DNA from: Camelus bactrianus
Lineage: Eukaryota; Chordata; Mammalia; Artiodactyla; Camelidae
Direction: 5' to 3'
Assembly (NCBI RefSeq): GCF_048773025.1
Contig: NC_133543.1
Span: 9,827,365 to 9,891,364, forward strand
Length of the DNA stretch: 64,000 nt
Below the pieces are notes generated by a model. It was not told the origin of the DNA. It was given only the letters and a program-made list of their open reading frames with translations, and ran no database searches. A program made the position numbers and the translations under genes. Position 1 is the first letter of the stretch; every line of letters starts with the position of its first letter. Shown piece by piece: positions 13,001 through 28,000 of the stretch.

Positions 13001-16000
13001 AAATTAAAATTAAAACTATACCTAACCATGTGATATTATATTACAGTTATTTTTGAAATTTATCTTTGTTTTGATTTGTAAAGCTTTTAAGAATCTCATA
13101 AGTGAAGAAAAATGCCAAACCAAAATAAAATGTTAAATAAGCCATCTGTTCTTAAGTAACTTAAGAAACTCTAACATCCCTGCCCACTGGGGAAGCCCCA
13201 CCACTGCGGCCATTTCTAATCTAAGCTATCTGGCAGAAAGATGGCTTTCCACAAGGCTGAAACAAAATAAAGCAAAAATGGCACTGAAAGAATTCAAAGA
13301 CAAAATAAAACTACGCATATATTTAATTATTTTTCATGCAACTGTTAAAATGGGCATAGTATGCCATGTGACTTGAAATCTCAACAGTATCACATTAAAC
13401 ATAAACTGAGAATTTTGCGTTTCCAGTTCTTAACACCCATCATTTCCACATTTCCATTTCTTAAATTCAGTCCTACATTTTTATACAGATTTAATAAAAA
13501 GAGAGAAAAACACCGAGAGAGAGAGAGAGGGAAGAGAGAAAGGGAGGAAGGGAGGGAAGAAAGAAAAGAAAAAAGAGAAAAGAAAAGAAACAAATGTTGC
13601 TGAAGGTGTGGAGAAACTGGAACCCTCATATATTGCTGAAAGAAATGTTAAATGGTGCAGCCACCATTTGGCCATTTGGCAGAAGGACTGATGGAACAAG
13701 AACCCCAACATGAAACAAGGGCAGCCTGAGACTGTGACAGATCGAGATAAAAACAAAACCACTCTAACACATCTGGTCACATCCAACTGAATCCAAACCA
13801 CAATCCCCTCCTGGCGGTATGAATGACTGCTTCCCTGCCAATCATGACCTCATCCTGACTCCAATATTTCTGCCTTCTAGGTAATGTTTATTAACACATT
13901 CATTCTTAGAATTACCCCAACTCCTTGAACTCTCCCCAAAATACCCAATGCAAACCCATCAGACTTTGCCACACATTCTCCACGGTATTCATTCTTCCAA
14001 GTTGCAGGGAGTTAATACACCTGACTCTGTACAACAGCAGGTGTGCTCCTGGTCGTGAGGGCACTGACAAGCAGAAGGACACTATTTTTATATCGTAAAG
14101 TTTGCTTTATACTTGTTTTCTTGCCCTACTTTACTTACATTAGTTGATGAAAAGCCAACACCCAGAGCTTTCCTGCCTAGGTAACATTACCTTTCACAAC
14201 CCCCACACTTTGATGAGTCACGGACCCCCACTTGTATTTCGGTGTTGTGACTGAGGCTTTGACACGAACTTTATCACCAATCTTGATGTGAGAAGGAGAA
14301 CTTGGTGGAGGATAGCCTAGAGATTCCAATAAAAAATGAACTACAATTAGCATTCATTTCTGGGAATTCTAAATCTAATTAAGAGGCAAATGAAGAATTT
14401 TCTTACCTATAAGTTCCACATGAATGTACCTAACCCAGTAAGTGCCTCCTTTCTGCTGCCAATCACACTGCACATTGAGGTCATGTAATCCATCTCTATC
14501 CAACTTGATAACTTTGCCCACATCTCCTTCACAAACTTCTTCATATGTTCGACAGCATCTAACCATCATTCCCACCTAAAATTCAAATTAAATTTAAAAA
14601 GTCCAGTTCAGTATATAGATGAGAGATCAATTTTAAGTAGCATTATTCTATTCCTAAGAAAAGATTTCCTCTAGCACCCAGTATGATCTCAAAATCATTT
14701 CACAATAAATGCAACCAGGGCTCTTTAGAAAATTGCCTGTCTTGATGTCTGGGGCAGGAAATACGTAAGCTGAACCTAGGTCAACATGTGCCATAAAGCA
14801 AGGGAGCACTCAAAAACTAATGGCTCCACACAAAAACTACTAGAGCTGATAAATGAATTTGGCAAGGTAGCAGGATGCAAGATTAACATATAGAAACCAG
14901 TTGCATTTCTTTATACTAACAATGAAATACCAGAAAAGGAAAGTAAAATTTAAAAATCCCTTTAAAAATCACATCAAAAACAAAAACAAAAAAAACTTAG
15001 GAATAAACCTGACCAAGGAGGTGAAAGACTTACACACGGAGAACTACAACACATTGATTTAGGCAATTAAAGATGATTTAAAGATATGGAAAGATATCCT
15101 ATGCTCTTGGCTTGGACGAATTAATATTGTTAAAATGGCCATACTACCCAAAGCAATCTACAGATTTAATGTGATCCCTATGAAATTACCCAGGACATTT
15201 TTCACAGATCTAGAACAAATAATCCTAAATTTTATATGGAATCACAAAAGACCCAGAATTGCCAAGGCAATACTGAAGAAAAAGAACGAAGTTGCAGGAT
15301 AACCCTCCCAGACTTCAGACACTACAGAGCTACAATCAAAACAGCATGGTATTGGTACAGAAACAGACATGGATCAATGGAACAGAACAGAGAGCCCAGA
15401 AATGAATCAACAGACCTACAGTCAATTCATCTTTGACAAAGGAAGCAAGAATACACAATGGAGAAAAGACAGTCTCTTCAGCAAGTGATGTTAGGAAAAC
15501 TGGACAGCAGCATGTAAATCAATGAAGTTAGACACTCCCTCACACCATAGACAAAAATAAACTCAAAATGGCTTCAAGACTTAAATATAAGACATGACAC
15601 CATAAAACTCCTAGAAGAGAATATAGGTAAAACATTGTCTGATGTAAACTGTAGCAACGTTTTGCTATGTCAGTCTCCCAAAGCAATACAAATAAAAGCA
15701 AATATAAACAAATGGAACCTAATCAAACTTATAAGCTTTTGTACATTAAGTAAACTATAAAGAAGACAAAAAGACAACCTATGGAATGGGAGAAAATTCC
15801 TGCAAATGATGCACCTGACAAGGGCTTAATTTCTAGAATATACAAACAGCTCATATGACTTAATAACAAAAAAACCAAACAACCCAATCCAAAAATGGGC
15901 AGAAGACCTAAACACGCATTTCTCCAATGAAGACATACAAATGGCCAATAGGCACGTGAAAAAATGCTCAATATCACTAATTATTAGAGAAATGCAAATC

Positions 16001-19000
16001 AAAATTACAATAAGGAAATATATACAAGATCTTGTGGTAGCTCACAGTGAAAAAGAATGTGACAATGGATGTATGTTCATGTATAACTGAAAAATTGTGC
16101 TCTACACTGGAAATTGACACAACATTGTAAACTGACTATAACTCAACAACATAAAAAATTAAAAAAAAAAAAACTACAATAAGGTATCACCTCGTACCAG
16201 TCAGAATGGCCATTATTAAAAAGTCCACAGACAATAAATGCTGGAGAGGCTGTGGAGAAAAGGGAACCCTCCTACACTGCTGGTGGGAATGTAGTTTGGT
16301 GCAGCTACTGTGGAAAACAGTATGGAGATTCTTCAAAAAACTAAAAATAGACTTACCCTATGATCCAGCAATCCCAATCCTGGGCATATATATGGAGAAA
16401 GCTCTAATTTGAAAAGAAACACACACCCTAATGTTCACAGCAGCACTATTTACAACAGCGAGACATGGAAACAATCTACATGTCCATCGACAGATGACTG
16501 GATAAAGAAGTTGTAGTATATTTCTATAATGGAATACTACTCAGCCATAAAAAAGAATAAAATAATGCCATTTGCAGCAACATGGATGGATCTGGAGTAG
16601 GTCATACTAAGAGAAGTAAGCCAGAAGAGCAAGAAAAAGATCATATACAACTTATATGTGGAATCTTAAAAAAAAAAAAAAGACACTAATGAACTTATTT
16701 TCAAAACAGACTCAACAAACATAGAAAACAAACTTATTGGTTACCAGAGGAGCAAGGGGGGGTGGGGTGGGATAAACTGGGAGTCAAGGTTTCCAGATAC
16801 TAACTAATATACATAAAATAGATAAACAAGGTCCTACTGTATAGCTCAGGGAACTATATTCAATATATTGTACTAACCTATTAAGGAAAAGAATATGAAA
16901 AGGAATATATGCAAGTACATGGATGACTGAAGCATTGTGCTGTACACCAATGCACAGCACTGTAAACTAACTATACTTCAATTAAAAAAGAAAAAAAAAG
17001 ATCAGTGGTTTCCTGTAACATGACCAAGAGGAAAAATGGCTAAAATACATCGAATCCATAATGGCCAATAAATTCATAATAATGATAATAGACAAAACAA
17101 AGGTTCTAGGTCACCTTTCTAAGTACAAGGGCACCAATTCATCATTCTGAAAATTGGTAACGCAAGCAAACAAGCAAACAAAAAACAGCCATCTATTCTG
17201 CCTTTCCTATATGAACTGTATTATAGTGACCAGAGTTCATAAGAAAGTTTTCTTTAAAGAACACAACTCCAGCTAATAAATCTGGGAGGGATGACAAAGT
17301 TTGTGACAGGTCTAGAAGGCGACAAGAATGACATTAACAGAGAACAGACAGCGACGACCAGTGACGCTGTGTGCTGGTCCCTATGATACATTCCTGCTAA
17401 GGGGCAGCCTGAGCCCTACCACCCTGCAGCCCTCACTCCGACTGTACAGAAGATGCCGAGGAGAGGGAGGAAGACCGTGGGCCAACGTAGTTTTAGCACA
17501 AATGAATGACATGAAAAGGAAAAAAGGAGGGGGAAATGCGCTAGGTTAAAAAACACACCAGGGACCTATCACTCAAATGTAAGGTATATGATCTTGTTAG
17601 TAGCTAAATTCAAAGGAATTACTGTAAAAAGCCATTTTCTGAGAACACTGGGAAAATCTGAGCAAGCATTAGTTACGAGATGATAGTGAGGAATCACTGT
17701 TTACTTTGTCAGGAACGTTAGGTACCTGTTTAAGGTAATTATGTTAAAAACAAAATCCTTATCTATATGGGATACATATTGACATATTTACAGGTAAAAT
17801 GAGATGATTTCTGGGATTTTCTCTGAACTATACCAACCAGAACAAAAGAATTAAAGTAGGAAAAGGAAGGATTTAAGGTTGAAAAAACATAACTAAACTT
17901 TTAAAATTAGATGGCAGAATGATGTTTTACAAAAGACGGGGAAGGTATAGCTCAGTGGTAGAGTGTGTGCTTAACATGCACAAGGTCCTGGGTTCAATCC
18001 CAGTGTCTCCATTAAATAAAATAAATAAATAAACCTAATTACCTCCCTCTCCCCTTCCCTCAAAAAAGCAAAAATAGGCTGTAAAGGTGTACAAAAGGGG
18101 ATGACCGAGAAGCACAGGTCTCTGTCCCACGTCACTGCGGACAAGCCCCCTTTCGTTCTGTGGCGCTGGCCACCCCCCCTGCTCATCTGCTGCTCCTCTG
18201 TCCTCTCCCCAGCCACAGAGGCCTCCTGCTGGCTGCCATGCCCTCCGCTGCCAGGTCTTGGACTTTCTGAGATGCTCACACACTTGTTGAATGAAAACCT
18301 AAGCCAGGCTCCAGCCTGAGGCAATTACTCACCTGAATATTCTCTCTCACATACACTGCATAATCATCGTTACTCAGGAAATCAGCTCGTTTTTTGTAAG
18401 TCTGGCTCTCGGTTACAACAGCACCAGTCGACTACAAAAGAGAAACACATTTTTTAAAATGGTGAACCAGCTAAAACTACTTAAAAAGAAGTGTGTGAAA
18501 CCTCTAATATTAAAAAAGAAAGTGTGAAATATTATGCTATGTTTTCACTGTAAAAGTCTTCATTTTAAAAAGATAATAGCAATTTGACACAACATTGTAA
18601 AATGACTACAACTCAATAAAAAAGGCTAAAAAAAAAGATTAATAGCAACAGCATAGTAAAAAAAGATTAATAGCAACAGCATAGTAAGCAGACATAACCT
18701 CAAAAGCTCAAAGTACAAAAAATTTCTGAGGCATTTCCAAATGAATCCTGTGAAACAACTTACTCAAGTCAGAAGTCAATGTGTCATATAAATAATGATT
18801 TTTTTCAAGGGGGAGGGTATAGCTCAGAGGTAGAGTGTGTGCTTAGCATGTACAAGGTCCTGGGTTCAATCCCCAGTACCTCTATTTAAAAAAAAAATTT
18901 TTTTTAATAACATCTCCTCTCATGGCTACCCATCATTTGATGTTAGAACAAGGGTCTGTTTCAAAGCTAAAAGTAATAAAGGCACAGAAAACCCAGGTAC

Positions 19001-22000
19001 CAATTAGGAGCCTCCCCATGTGCCTGGCAGAACCAGAAGGGCCCCGTGGGGCGGCGCAGAGGAAACCAGAGCTCAGGACAGATGGCACGAGGGAGGCACT
19101 GACCACAGCGTAGCCCGTGTCATCCACGTCCTCCACCACCTCCTCGTCTGAACACTCTTCAGACCCCGTGTCTGCATCTGAGAGATCCGTGACCTGCACG
19201 TCAGCGTGGTCCAGCAGCCACCCAACCAAGGCCTCCACACCTAGGAGCAAGCACACACGGCGCCCCGCGGTGAGGACCACACGCCCAGCTGCGCACGGGC
19301 CTCTGACGGCCGCATTTTCCAGGAGGCCTACGAACAAATGGGTGGGCACGTGAAGTCGAACACCCCCGAGGAAAACGCAGTACCTGGCAAGCCCGCAGCA
19401 TTCCCAGAGGCGCCCGTGAGTGACTTGAGTGCAAACTCTATGTTCCTTCTAGGGAATCCCATTTCCATGAGCTGGACCACAATGGGCAGAGCAGGACCAG
19501 GCGACGGCTTGTGCTTCTTCGCTCTGATGGGGCGGACGTGCGGCACGGGGACAGGCGTGGTGGCCCCACTGGAGCTGCAGTCTTCAAACACGGGGCTCGC
19601 TGGGTGCGTGGACTCCACAGCCAAACACTGACACACAGCCAGCGCAGCGGCCTGGGCAAACGAGAGCGGAGCCGGGAGCCATCAGTCAGGGGGAGCAGGG
19701 AGTCTAGGAAAACGGAAATTACAGACGACCACTCTGAACTGCAATGCAAAGTATATTTCTTTACCCAGGCCTACTGGGTATTCTTAAATGTATGGATAAA
19801 ACATGTTAACAAGGATAGAACCAACTCTCCTAATTTAATGCAGAGGAAAAATGTGATGGTTAAAAAGCTTCGGCACACACAGAACCTACCTAGTGAATTA
19901 GCCAAATATCGAAGTCCGTTAAGGAAATTTCACAGCCCTGAAATCTGAGCTCGAGTGGCAACAAGCTGAGGGAGTGAATGCAGAGTGAGGGGCTTGAGGA
20001 GGCAGGAGAAAGGGACCCCTCCCTTCCCCGTGACCAGGCTGTGCCCACAGTCTCCCGCTCTCTTCCATCTGTAGGACAGGCCACAGACAGCACAGAGCCA
20101 TCCCATGTGCCCCCAAATCAACCCCCAACTACTGAGGAGTAACAGAACCTCTCTGGGGGTTAAACATAGTACAAAAAAATAAGGGGACTAAAGAATACTG
20201 GGAAGCAAATTGCAATGAGTCGATGAATCCACGCATCACTGGGGCCTGCAGCTGGGGACTGCCTGCCTCTGGACGCCTCGCCCCTCCCTGAACCACGTGA
20301 AACTCCCTGCTCATCTGCTCCTCTTCTCATGGAGCTGAGACTCGCTGTTTGTTTTAAACTGACCACGTGAGGAAGGAATTAGGAAGAAACAGAAGACACC
20401 AGTGAGCCTTCCAGGGCTTAGGCAGTATCAAAATCCTAGGGTTTTGCTGTGAAGTCTGAACAACTCAGAAGTGACAGGCTTCATCCTAAAAGCTTGTAAT
20501 TCAGAACCAGATTGAGCTAGGAGTTCTGGATCTGGTAGTAAGAAGTGGACTAGACTAAGCCTCTGCTGATAATAATTGTGAATTCCCAACAGAGTATTTT
20601 TAAAAAACATTTGAAGGCAGGCCCTGGAGAAAACAGGGACAGTGTGACCCTGACCACAGGGAGGCGCGGGGCAAGCCGTGACAGGGGCGGTGCTCCTGGA
20701 CCGCAGCCAGGGGCCTGCTGGAGCAAGCAGGGTGCGGGAGGACCACAAAGTGCACACGCAGACTACCCGCGACTCCTTGGCTGACCGCAAAGCTGAGCCC
20801 AGCACAAAGGAACTGCGGGCAGGCCCAGGGCTAGGGAGACGGCACGAGGTCCCAGTCCAACCACGTTTGAGCGCAGTGGTCATGATGTAGAGGTTTCCAC
20901 TGAAACCTCAGAAGACATTGTAAATCCCGTGGAATTAGAGACCAGGAACCAGGACTGAGGGCAAAACAAAAATAAAGTGTCACTAGAAAGTCTAGAATCA
21001 AGCCTCCAAAGGACTGAGGAAAACTGCCAGGCACTGAACTGTCTGCAAAAATAACATTACACATTCTTCAGAGGACGGTGACAGAACTAGAGTCCACACA
21101 GCGTAACATCCAAACCATGCAGGACACAGTAACATTGTTCAGACATGTGGAGACGTAGAACCAGTAACTGACTATAACCAGGAGGGGAAACCGATTAGTA
21201 GCAGACCGATGAGTGGCCCAAGTGTCAGAATTAGCAAGTAAGAAATTTAATGTAATAATCAGAAATATGTTTTCAAATGTACCGGTATCAAGGGTGAAAT
21301 GTGTTTTAAGTGACAGATAGAAATGGTGAAGAGATGAGAACTGTCAGGAGACCTGAAAAACTGTAACACAAGAAACATATGGAAACATGAGATCTGAAAG
21401 TGTAAAGGATTTCCTGGACGGTTTACAGCAGATCAGACCCAGTGAAGCTGCACACCTGACCTTTAAAACAGTTCCGTACAGTGAGCCAAGAGACTCAAAT
21501 AGAAACTCACTAGGAATCCCCAGATGACAGCAGCAGCCTCAGAAAAGAACAAGAGGGCAGGACAGGAAAAAACACCTGGCAGGGGCTTGGGCGACTTTAA
21601 CCTGGCCTCTCACCTCAGGTGTTCAGACCTAAGGAGCAGCTGGCACTCGGTGGGGGTCACAGAAGGCCCTGCACCCTCCTCCCCAGCTGCCCCTGTGCCC
21701 AACATTTCCCGCCTTCTCCCTCTGCACCCGTCGCTTCCTCGCTCTGGATCCTGGCTCCATGCAGGGTCTTGGTCTCTGTGGATCTCTACTAGGGTGTTTT
21801 CTGCCTGCCAAATTGAGCTCTCAAGGTTTTATTTTTGTCTTTGATACTTTGTCCAGAATTTCTGATGGACTGCCCAGCAAGAAGGATTTAAAAAAAAAAA
21901 TCTAGTCCTCCATGTGGTGGGCCATGGAAGTCCCCATCATGCTTAGACCTGGTCAGATGTCCTCTCTTCAGCGGGAAGATGCCCAAGTCCACCCCCGAGT

Positions 22001-25000
22001 ACACAGTGCACCATGTGCTTGGAAACAGGGTGTAGACGGAGAGCCTGGCTTCAACAGAGCACGCTCGGGAAAGGCTCTGGTGTGAGTGAGACAAACCAGC
22101 AAGAGCCATCTTCCTAGGCTTCACGGGGCTCTTTCAACGACACTGTTTCCTGGGAAGAGATTCCTCCGAGAACACGTGAGCAATGAACGCATGCTGAATC
22201 CAGCTGATTTTTTCAAATAATTCACAGAAATTCAAAATCAGATTAATCTTTAACTCATTCTTTAACCAGTATTGTAACGTTCTATGACAAACATGCTTAA
22301 AACCTACCTAGTCATAAGAATTATTTTGACGTATCATTTAAAATTCAGACTATATCCTTAAGGAAATCTACCTACACATCTACCAAAAAAAAAAATGCTG
22401 ACAATCTAGTGTGCTGGATAAAAACTGCCAAGGCTACTACTGACTGTACCTCAAGCTCCTGTTTGTCAAATATGGCCTTCACCGGAGACGGCTGGGTGGC
22501 TGAGGCCAGTAACTGCTGTAAGAGGATCATTGGGGGCTGCGGGCCTTCAGGAGACATGTCACCAAGGTCAGGGGACGCAGCTGCTCCATCATCTGAATTT
22601 AAAAACAAAATACGAATGACACTCCATTTTCAACCACAAACACCTCTTTACTATTTTATCTTTTTTTTTTTAAATTGAAGTATAGTCAGTTACAATTTGT
22701 CAATTTCTGGTGTACAGCACAACGTCCCAGTCATGTGTATCAATACATACATTCGTTTTCACATTCTTCTTCATTAAAGGTTATTACGAGATATTGAATA
22801 TAGCTCCCTGTGTTATACAGAAGAAATCCGTTTTTTTTTTTTAAACACTGCATTGAGAATGTTAAACCAGATATGATTTCTACTTCACCAACCAAAATCT
22901 TCAAGGCTTTTTCCACTCCCTGCTTTCTGGCCTCTGTCCTTCTTTAGTTCTTCTGTCTGTCTCTTTAGAGCCAACCAAAGCGATCTCCCAGACTTCAGCC
23001 CTTGGTCCAATTCTGGTCTCTTCTCTGCCTTGGTGAGCACTCACTGCTTCTGAACACTCCCAAGTTTGCACCATGGCCCCAGGGACTGTTCTCTTTTCCC
23101 TTGTTCACACCATAAACTGACATCAATTCCGAATGTGTCATGTGCTCAGAGTGATGTCTACTGTCTTCATCTGAGCAGCTCTGGGTGAGGTGTCTGGCAC
23201 TTCTCCTTTGCCCTGGGCCCAAATGATACAATTTCAACTAACCCTCTAGACCAGGGGTTGTAAATCTTTTTGAAGCACGAGAGAGTAAACAGTGTAGGCT
23301 TACTGACCACAGGGTCTGTCACAGCCACTCCAACTCGGCCACTGAAGTGTGAAAGTGGCCAGAGCTGACATGTAAACAGGAAGGGATGGCTGTGTTTCTA
23401 TAAAGCTTGATAAAACAGGTGGCTGTGGTCGTCTGTCAAGCCCTGTGCTGGACAGCTACATCTGGAGCTCCCGCTCTGCCCTGAGTATGGGATGGTAACC
23501 CTGACTCAACGCTGCCACAGCTACTCACCAGGGTGACCACAGAACAGCCAACCCAATCCCTGGGCATGACTTAACTGACCTCTCCAGCTTTAGCCCTATG
23601 ACCACTGATAAACCCTGAGCTCCTTGCCAAGCTCAGTACCTAAATACTCACTGATCATGCCTGTGCTCCTGCCGTCTCCTCCCCCAGGACAGGGACTCCT
23701 CATCACCCTACAACCAGGGCCTGCCTCACCCCTCAAAGGCGCCCAGCCCTCCGCCGCCAGCATCACTGGGACATGTGTGGAACTGTGTTCAGACATCTCA
23801 CAGCACACGAGCATGTACCTTGGATAGAGCTACCTGCCTTCATTTTCTCTCCCAACCCTGACTCCAAAGAGTAAAAAAAAAACCATAAACGAGGACTGTC
23901 TGGTTGCCCGTAATATTTAGCACAATGTCTTTCAACAGTAGATAGTCCAAAATTTTTTCATAGCTTTGGGTTTTTTCCTATTCAAAATGATATGAGCTCA
24001 TTTTAGAACACTAAAGCCACACAGAAAAGTACTAAGAAAATAAAGTCAGCTGAAATTCTACTGTCACTCTCTATGGAAAATCTACAAACAGATATACATA
24101 CACAGCAATGTGTTTTTTAAAATCATTTTCATATTTCGATGGTAAGGGGCATACACAGGTACCATCACTGTGAATAGCACCTCGGTGTACTACCGTTCCG
24201 GTACACCACCTAATGATGGGCATTGAGGCGTCTCCAGTTTTCAGCATAAACACAAGACCGACCAAAAAAGCCACAATGAGCATCTATAAACACATTTCTT
24301 CGTGCCTTTCCATGTGATCAATTCCCACAAGACGACCTGCTGATCAGTGGATGTACAGATATAGATACGTGTGCACATGCATTTTAAAGTCTAGCATGTC
24401 CTCAGATGCCCAGCAGACGGCTGTACCAACTTAACCCCCCCAGCAAAGTGTCAGAGGAGCCCCACTTCACGTGCACCGAGAGCCTTATTAAAAATGCGGA
24501 TCCTGACTTCTTAGGTCTGGGATGCGGCCCGAGGGCCCACACCTCTAACAAGCTCCTATGTGCCACCGTCACTGCTGGTCCTGGGGCCGCACTTTGACCA
24601 TCGAGGCAGCAGAGCACTGTTTCCCTCCCTCCCCTCGGGCTTTGTCTTTCTCACTCGTGGTCTGTGTTTCATCAGTTACTGGCCTGGTGGCACATCTTCC
24701 TTGTGCACGCAGAAGCCATCTGTAGTCCCCCTTTTATGGGCAACCCGTACATGTTCCTTGCCTGCCTTTCTTACAGGTCTATAAGGCTCCTAGAAAGTCA
24801 CCTGCGTGAGCAGCTGCCGCGTCCTGAACAGCTGGCTGAGACAGGATCTGCCTGAGCTGGTCCTGGTGGGAAAGCAGCGCGCGGCCCGCCTTCAGGATGT
24901 ACAGCTTCAGCTGCTGGCACCTTAGCAGGTCCAGGTCTACTTGTCCTGGGGGAGAAAAGGCCTCAGCAGGAAGGGCGCGGGCTGCTTGGGCTCTCACCCT

Positions 25001-28000
25001 TAGTAGCAGTCCAGCCTTGGGGAGGGCGCTGCCCTGAGGGACCCATCTGACCTTGCCAAAGCCTGGCAGTGACGAAGGGCTTGGCTTCCCCCGGGCTGTG
25101 GGTGAGCATCCTCCTCCGCCCTGAGGTCTCCCCTTTCCCTGCTCCCCATGTGCTGCCTCGGGTCGGGGTGAGGATGCAATGGTTTAGCACAATTAGGGCC
25201 ATGTTAGCTACTGCTAGTATAATTAAATGTTTCCCAAGTTGCTGAAATTTCAACCAGATCCCTACGTCATAAATAAAATACTTTCACCTTTTCTTGCCAA
25301 GACTCCTACAACATAATTTTGTCAGATACTCACAACATACAGTTCTCTAACTCATAAAGATCATGGCACTCTGTAGGATTGTTAGAGCAGGCACACAGCT
25401 AGACATGAGCAGAGAAAGGGGGACACAGGCCAAATGGCAGGAACTGAGCAGAAATGAGGGGCATGGGGCCAAATGCAGGAAACCCTACATCATGTAAGCA
25501 CCAGGAGTCCCTGGGTAGAAAAGAAAGGCAGGAACCTCTGGGCTGATAAGTGATCACACATTTTGGGGTGACAAGTGCCCTGGAGGCTGACAAAGAAAGG
25601 TGGGAAAAGGCAGGAATCCCCAGTGTCCCAATATAACCTTTTACTCATTATACGCTCACTTCAACAAAATTAGCCTTGCAGATTAGAAGTACCCATCATG
25701 CATCGAGGCCATGACATTTTCGATCCAGACTAAATAAGGACAAAAACCCTCCTCCCCCTCTGGAAGGTGAAGCTGGGATGAAAACCAGGATATACTTCCT
25801 AATGAATATTCTGCCCGTTTCTAATGAATATTCACTTGCTAATGAATATTCTGCCCATTCATTTTTACACTCTATGTAACCAACTTGCCAAAGAAACTCA
25901 GCACAGCCGCTCACCTGAGCCTGCCCGCTCTTCCCCTGAGAGTGCCCTATCTATGCCTGAATAAATCCTCACTGTACTTTCTTTAACCTCCGTGTCTCAC
26001 CTGAATTCTCTCTGGGATGGTTCAAGAACCTGAACACCAGTTACATCTACTGGCAACAGGATCTTATCTAATCAAATGACTGCGGTGATGTCCACAGGCC
26101 AACGGAGGAACAGACTAGGGAAGCCGCCACAAAGATGCAGCCAGACCACTAGGAGAGCCAGACTAGCCACAGCAGCAGCATTCCAAAGCAGGACATGTTG
26201 GAGGCCACAGAAGGCAGCATGGGGACATGGGGACGTGGGGACATGGGGACATGAGGACGGGAGGGCATGGGAGGAGCCAGAGGTGCCTCTGGGGCACTGA
26301 GCTCAAACACCCAGCAGACAGGTTTATTCAACGTGACAGGAAATGCTGGCTAAGGGACAAGGCTAGTTGAACTGTGGACATGCTGTGGTTTACATGTACC
26401 TGGCCCTCCAGCCAGAGATGTGAACTAGAGATCCATTGTAAAATGCTGCAGCAGGAATTACAGGATTGGGGAGAAATGGGTGAGAAAACTCAAGAAGAGT
26501 GGGCAGAATGAGCCAGAAGTTACGGACGCAACCACAAGGATTTCTAACATGCAAACAACAGTCAGGGAGAAGAATTCTGAAAGGACACGTGAGGGGCAAC
26601 GTCAGGGAACTGGAGAGCAGCGCCCCAGACCAAAGGCGGGGCCGGAGCAGGGCCGGCCTCGGCCTCGGACAGGCAGCCATGGTCCACAGACACAAAGCGA
26701 GGCAGGTCCAGAAGCACAGGCCCTGCCGGGTCTGGCTGTGATGAGACCTGGAGCAAAGCTCCCGAAGGGCAACTAGGCTGGGGGGCCTCGGCTGGGGGGT
26801 CAATGTGCAGGGAGAGAACACAGACTTCTTCAAAAAGCGTGTTCAGAATAAACGCTGGCACTGGGAGGTGGGGAGGCCTGGGGGTTCTCTGGGTGCCACC
26901 CCCACCATGGCATCATTCTTGGTGTCACACACACTCATCACCACGCCCGCTGTCACTCAACCAGTGGTCAGTCCATCTGAACCCAAAGACTTCGGCAGTG
27001 ACAGACCTGCTCTGACAAAACAAGACGTTGTTCAAATAATACTAGTTAAGATGCAGCTCTTTCATCAAGAAGCGCGTGGCGTGTACTGACCTGCAAAACC
27101 CTGCTTAGGTGATTTCTTTATTTTGTGCTTTTCCAATTTGCTGCCAGCGAGGTTCACCAGCTGAGCCCAGACGGAGAGCATGGGCTCCGTGAAGGGCAAG
27201 TTGGTGACGCTGAACGCCATGGCGGGGAGCTGAAGAGGGAGCACAGAAACCTTCAACGTGTGTCCAGTGAGAAGAGCAAATGAATGTTCTGAAAGCTACC
27301 TTAACTATGAGTCTTAATTCTGAAATACCACACATATCTGTTAAGTCTTTTTACATCTGAAAATAATTTTAAAAGATGACACTGGAGGCAAGATAAAGAC
27401 TTACACGTATAGTAAATAGAAACTAAGTGAATTTTTTCTTTACCAACATGTCAGCAATCATGACATCACACATTTCTACACATTTCAAATTTTCTACAAC
27501 ATGCATATATTCCTATAATAATCAAAAACAGTATTTTATTGAAAGATATAGTCAGATCACACTTGGGTTATGTCAAAGTAATATAAATCACTTTCTCTAT
27601 GTATCCCTAATTCACAGGTTCAAGATGAAATTAGCTGCCACATAAATCATGTCACTCAATACAATTATTATGGATTTTGTACATGAAGAAAGATCATTTT
27701 TCAAGGGAATCATTTTTAGGCCTTTTTTTTTAAAGTTGAGCTGTTCGATAAAAATAAATTTCATAAATTCAGTTTAAAAATAATTAAAACTAACTTATAT
27801 TTTCCCAGTACCTTCTAAGTTGCTAATGCCCTTATTTCATGAAATAAGACACATGAGCTAATCTATGTAATCCTGTGAGATAGGTCATATTCACCACAGG
27901 ACTTCAGGATGCAAAGGAAGAAAGGCAGACGGGCTTCCTGAATTTGGATAGCGTCCTAGAAGGCAGACATACGGCCAGAATCAAGTTCTTCCCACTTCAC

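Noticed and set aside
17938-18012. tRNA-like sequences with A and B boxes (also in the other SINE copies)
   Set aside because: They are heads of tRNA-Ala-derived SINEs: each is followed by the same SINE body and tail and lacks a paired acceptor stem, so they are not tRNA genes.
19511-19948. 145-codon plus-strand frame opposite HERC2 exon cc
   Set aside because: Shadow of the coding exon on the other strand; the part beyond the exon is low in coding character.
26480-26776. Overlapping Arg/Gly-rich frames on both strands
   Set aside because: G/C-rich intron sequence; no splice sites in phase with HERC2 and no domain signature.
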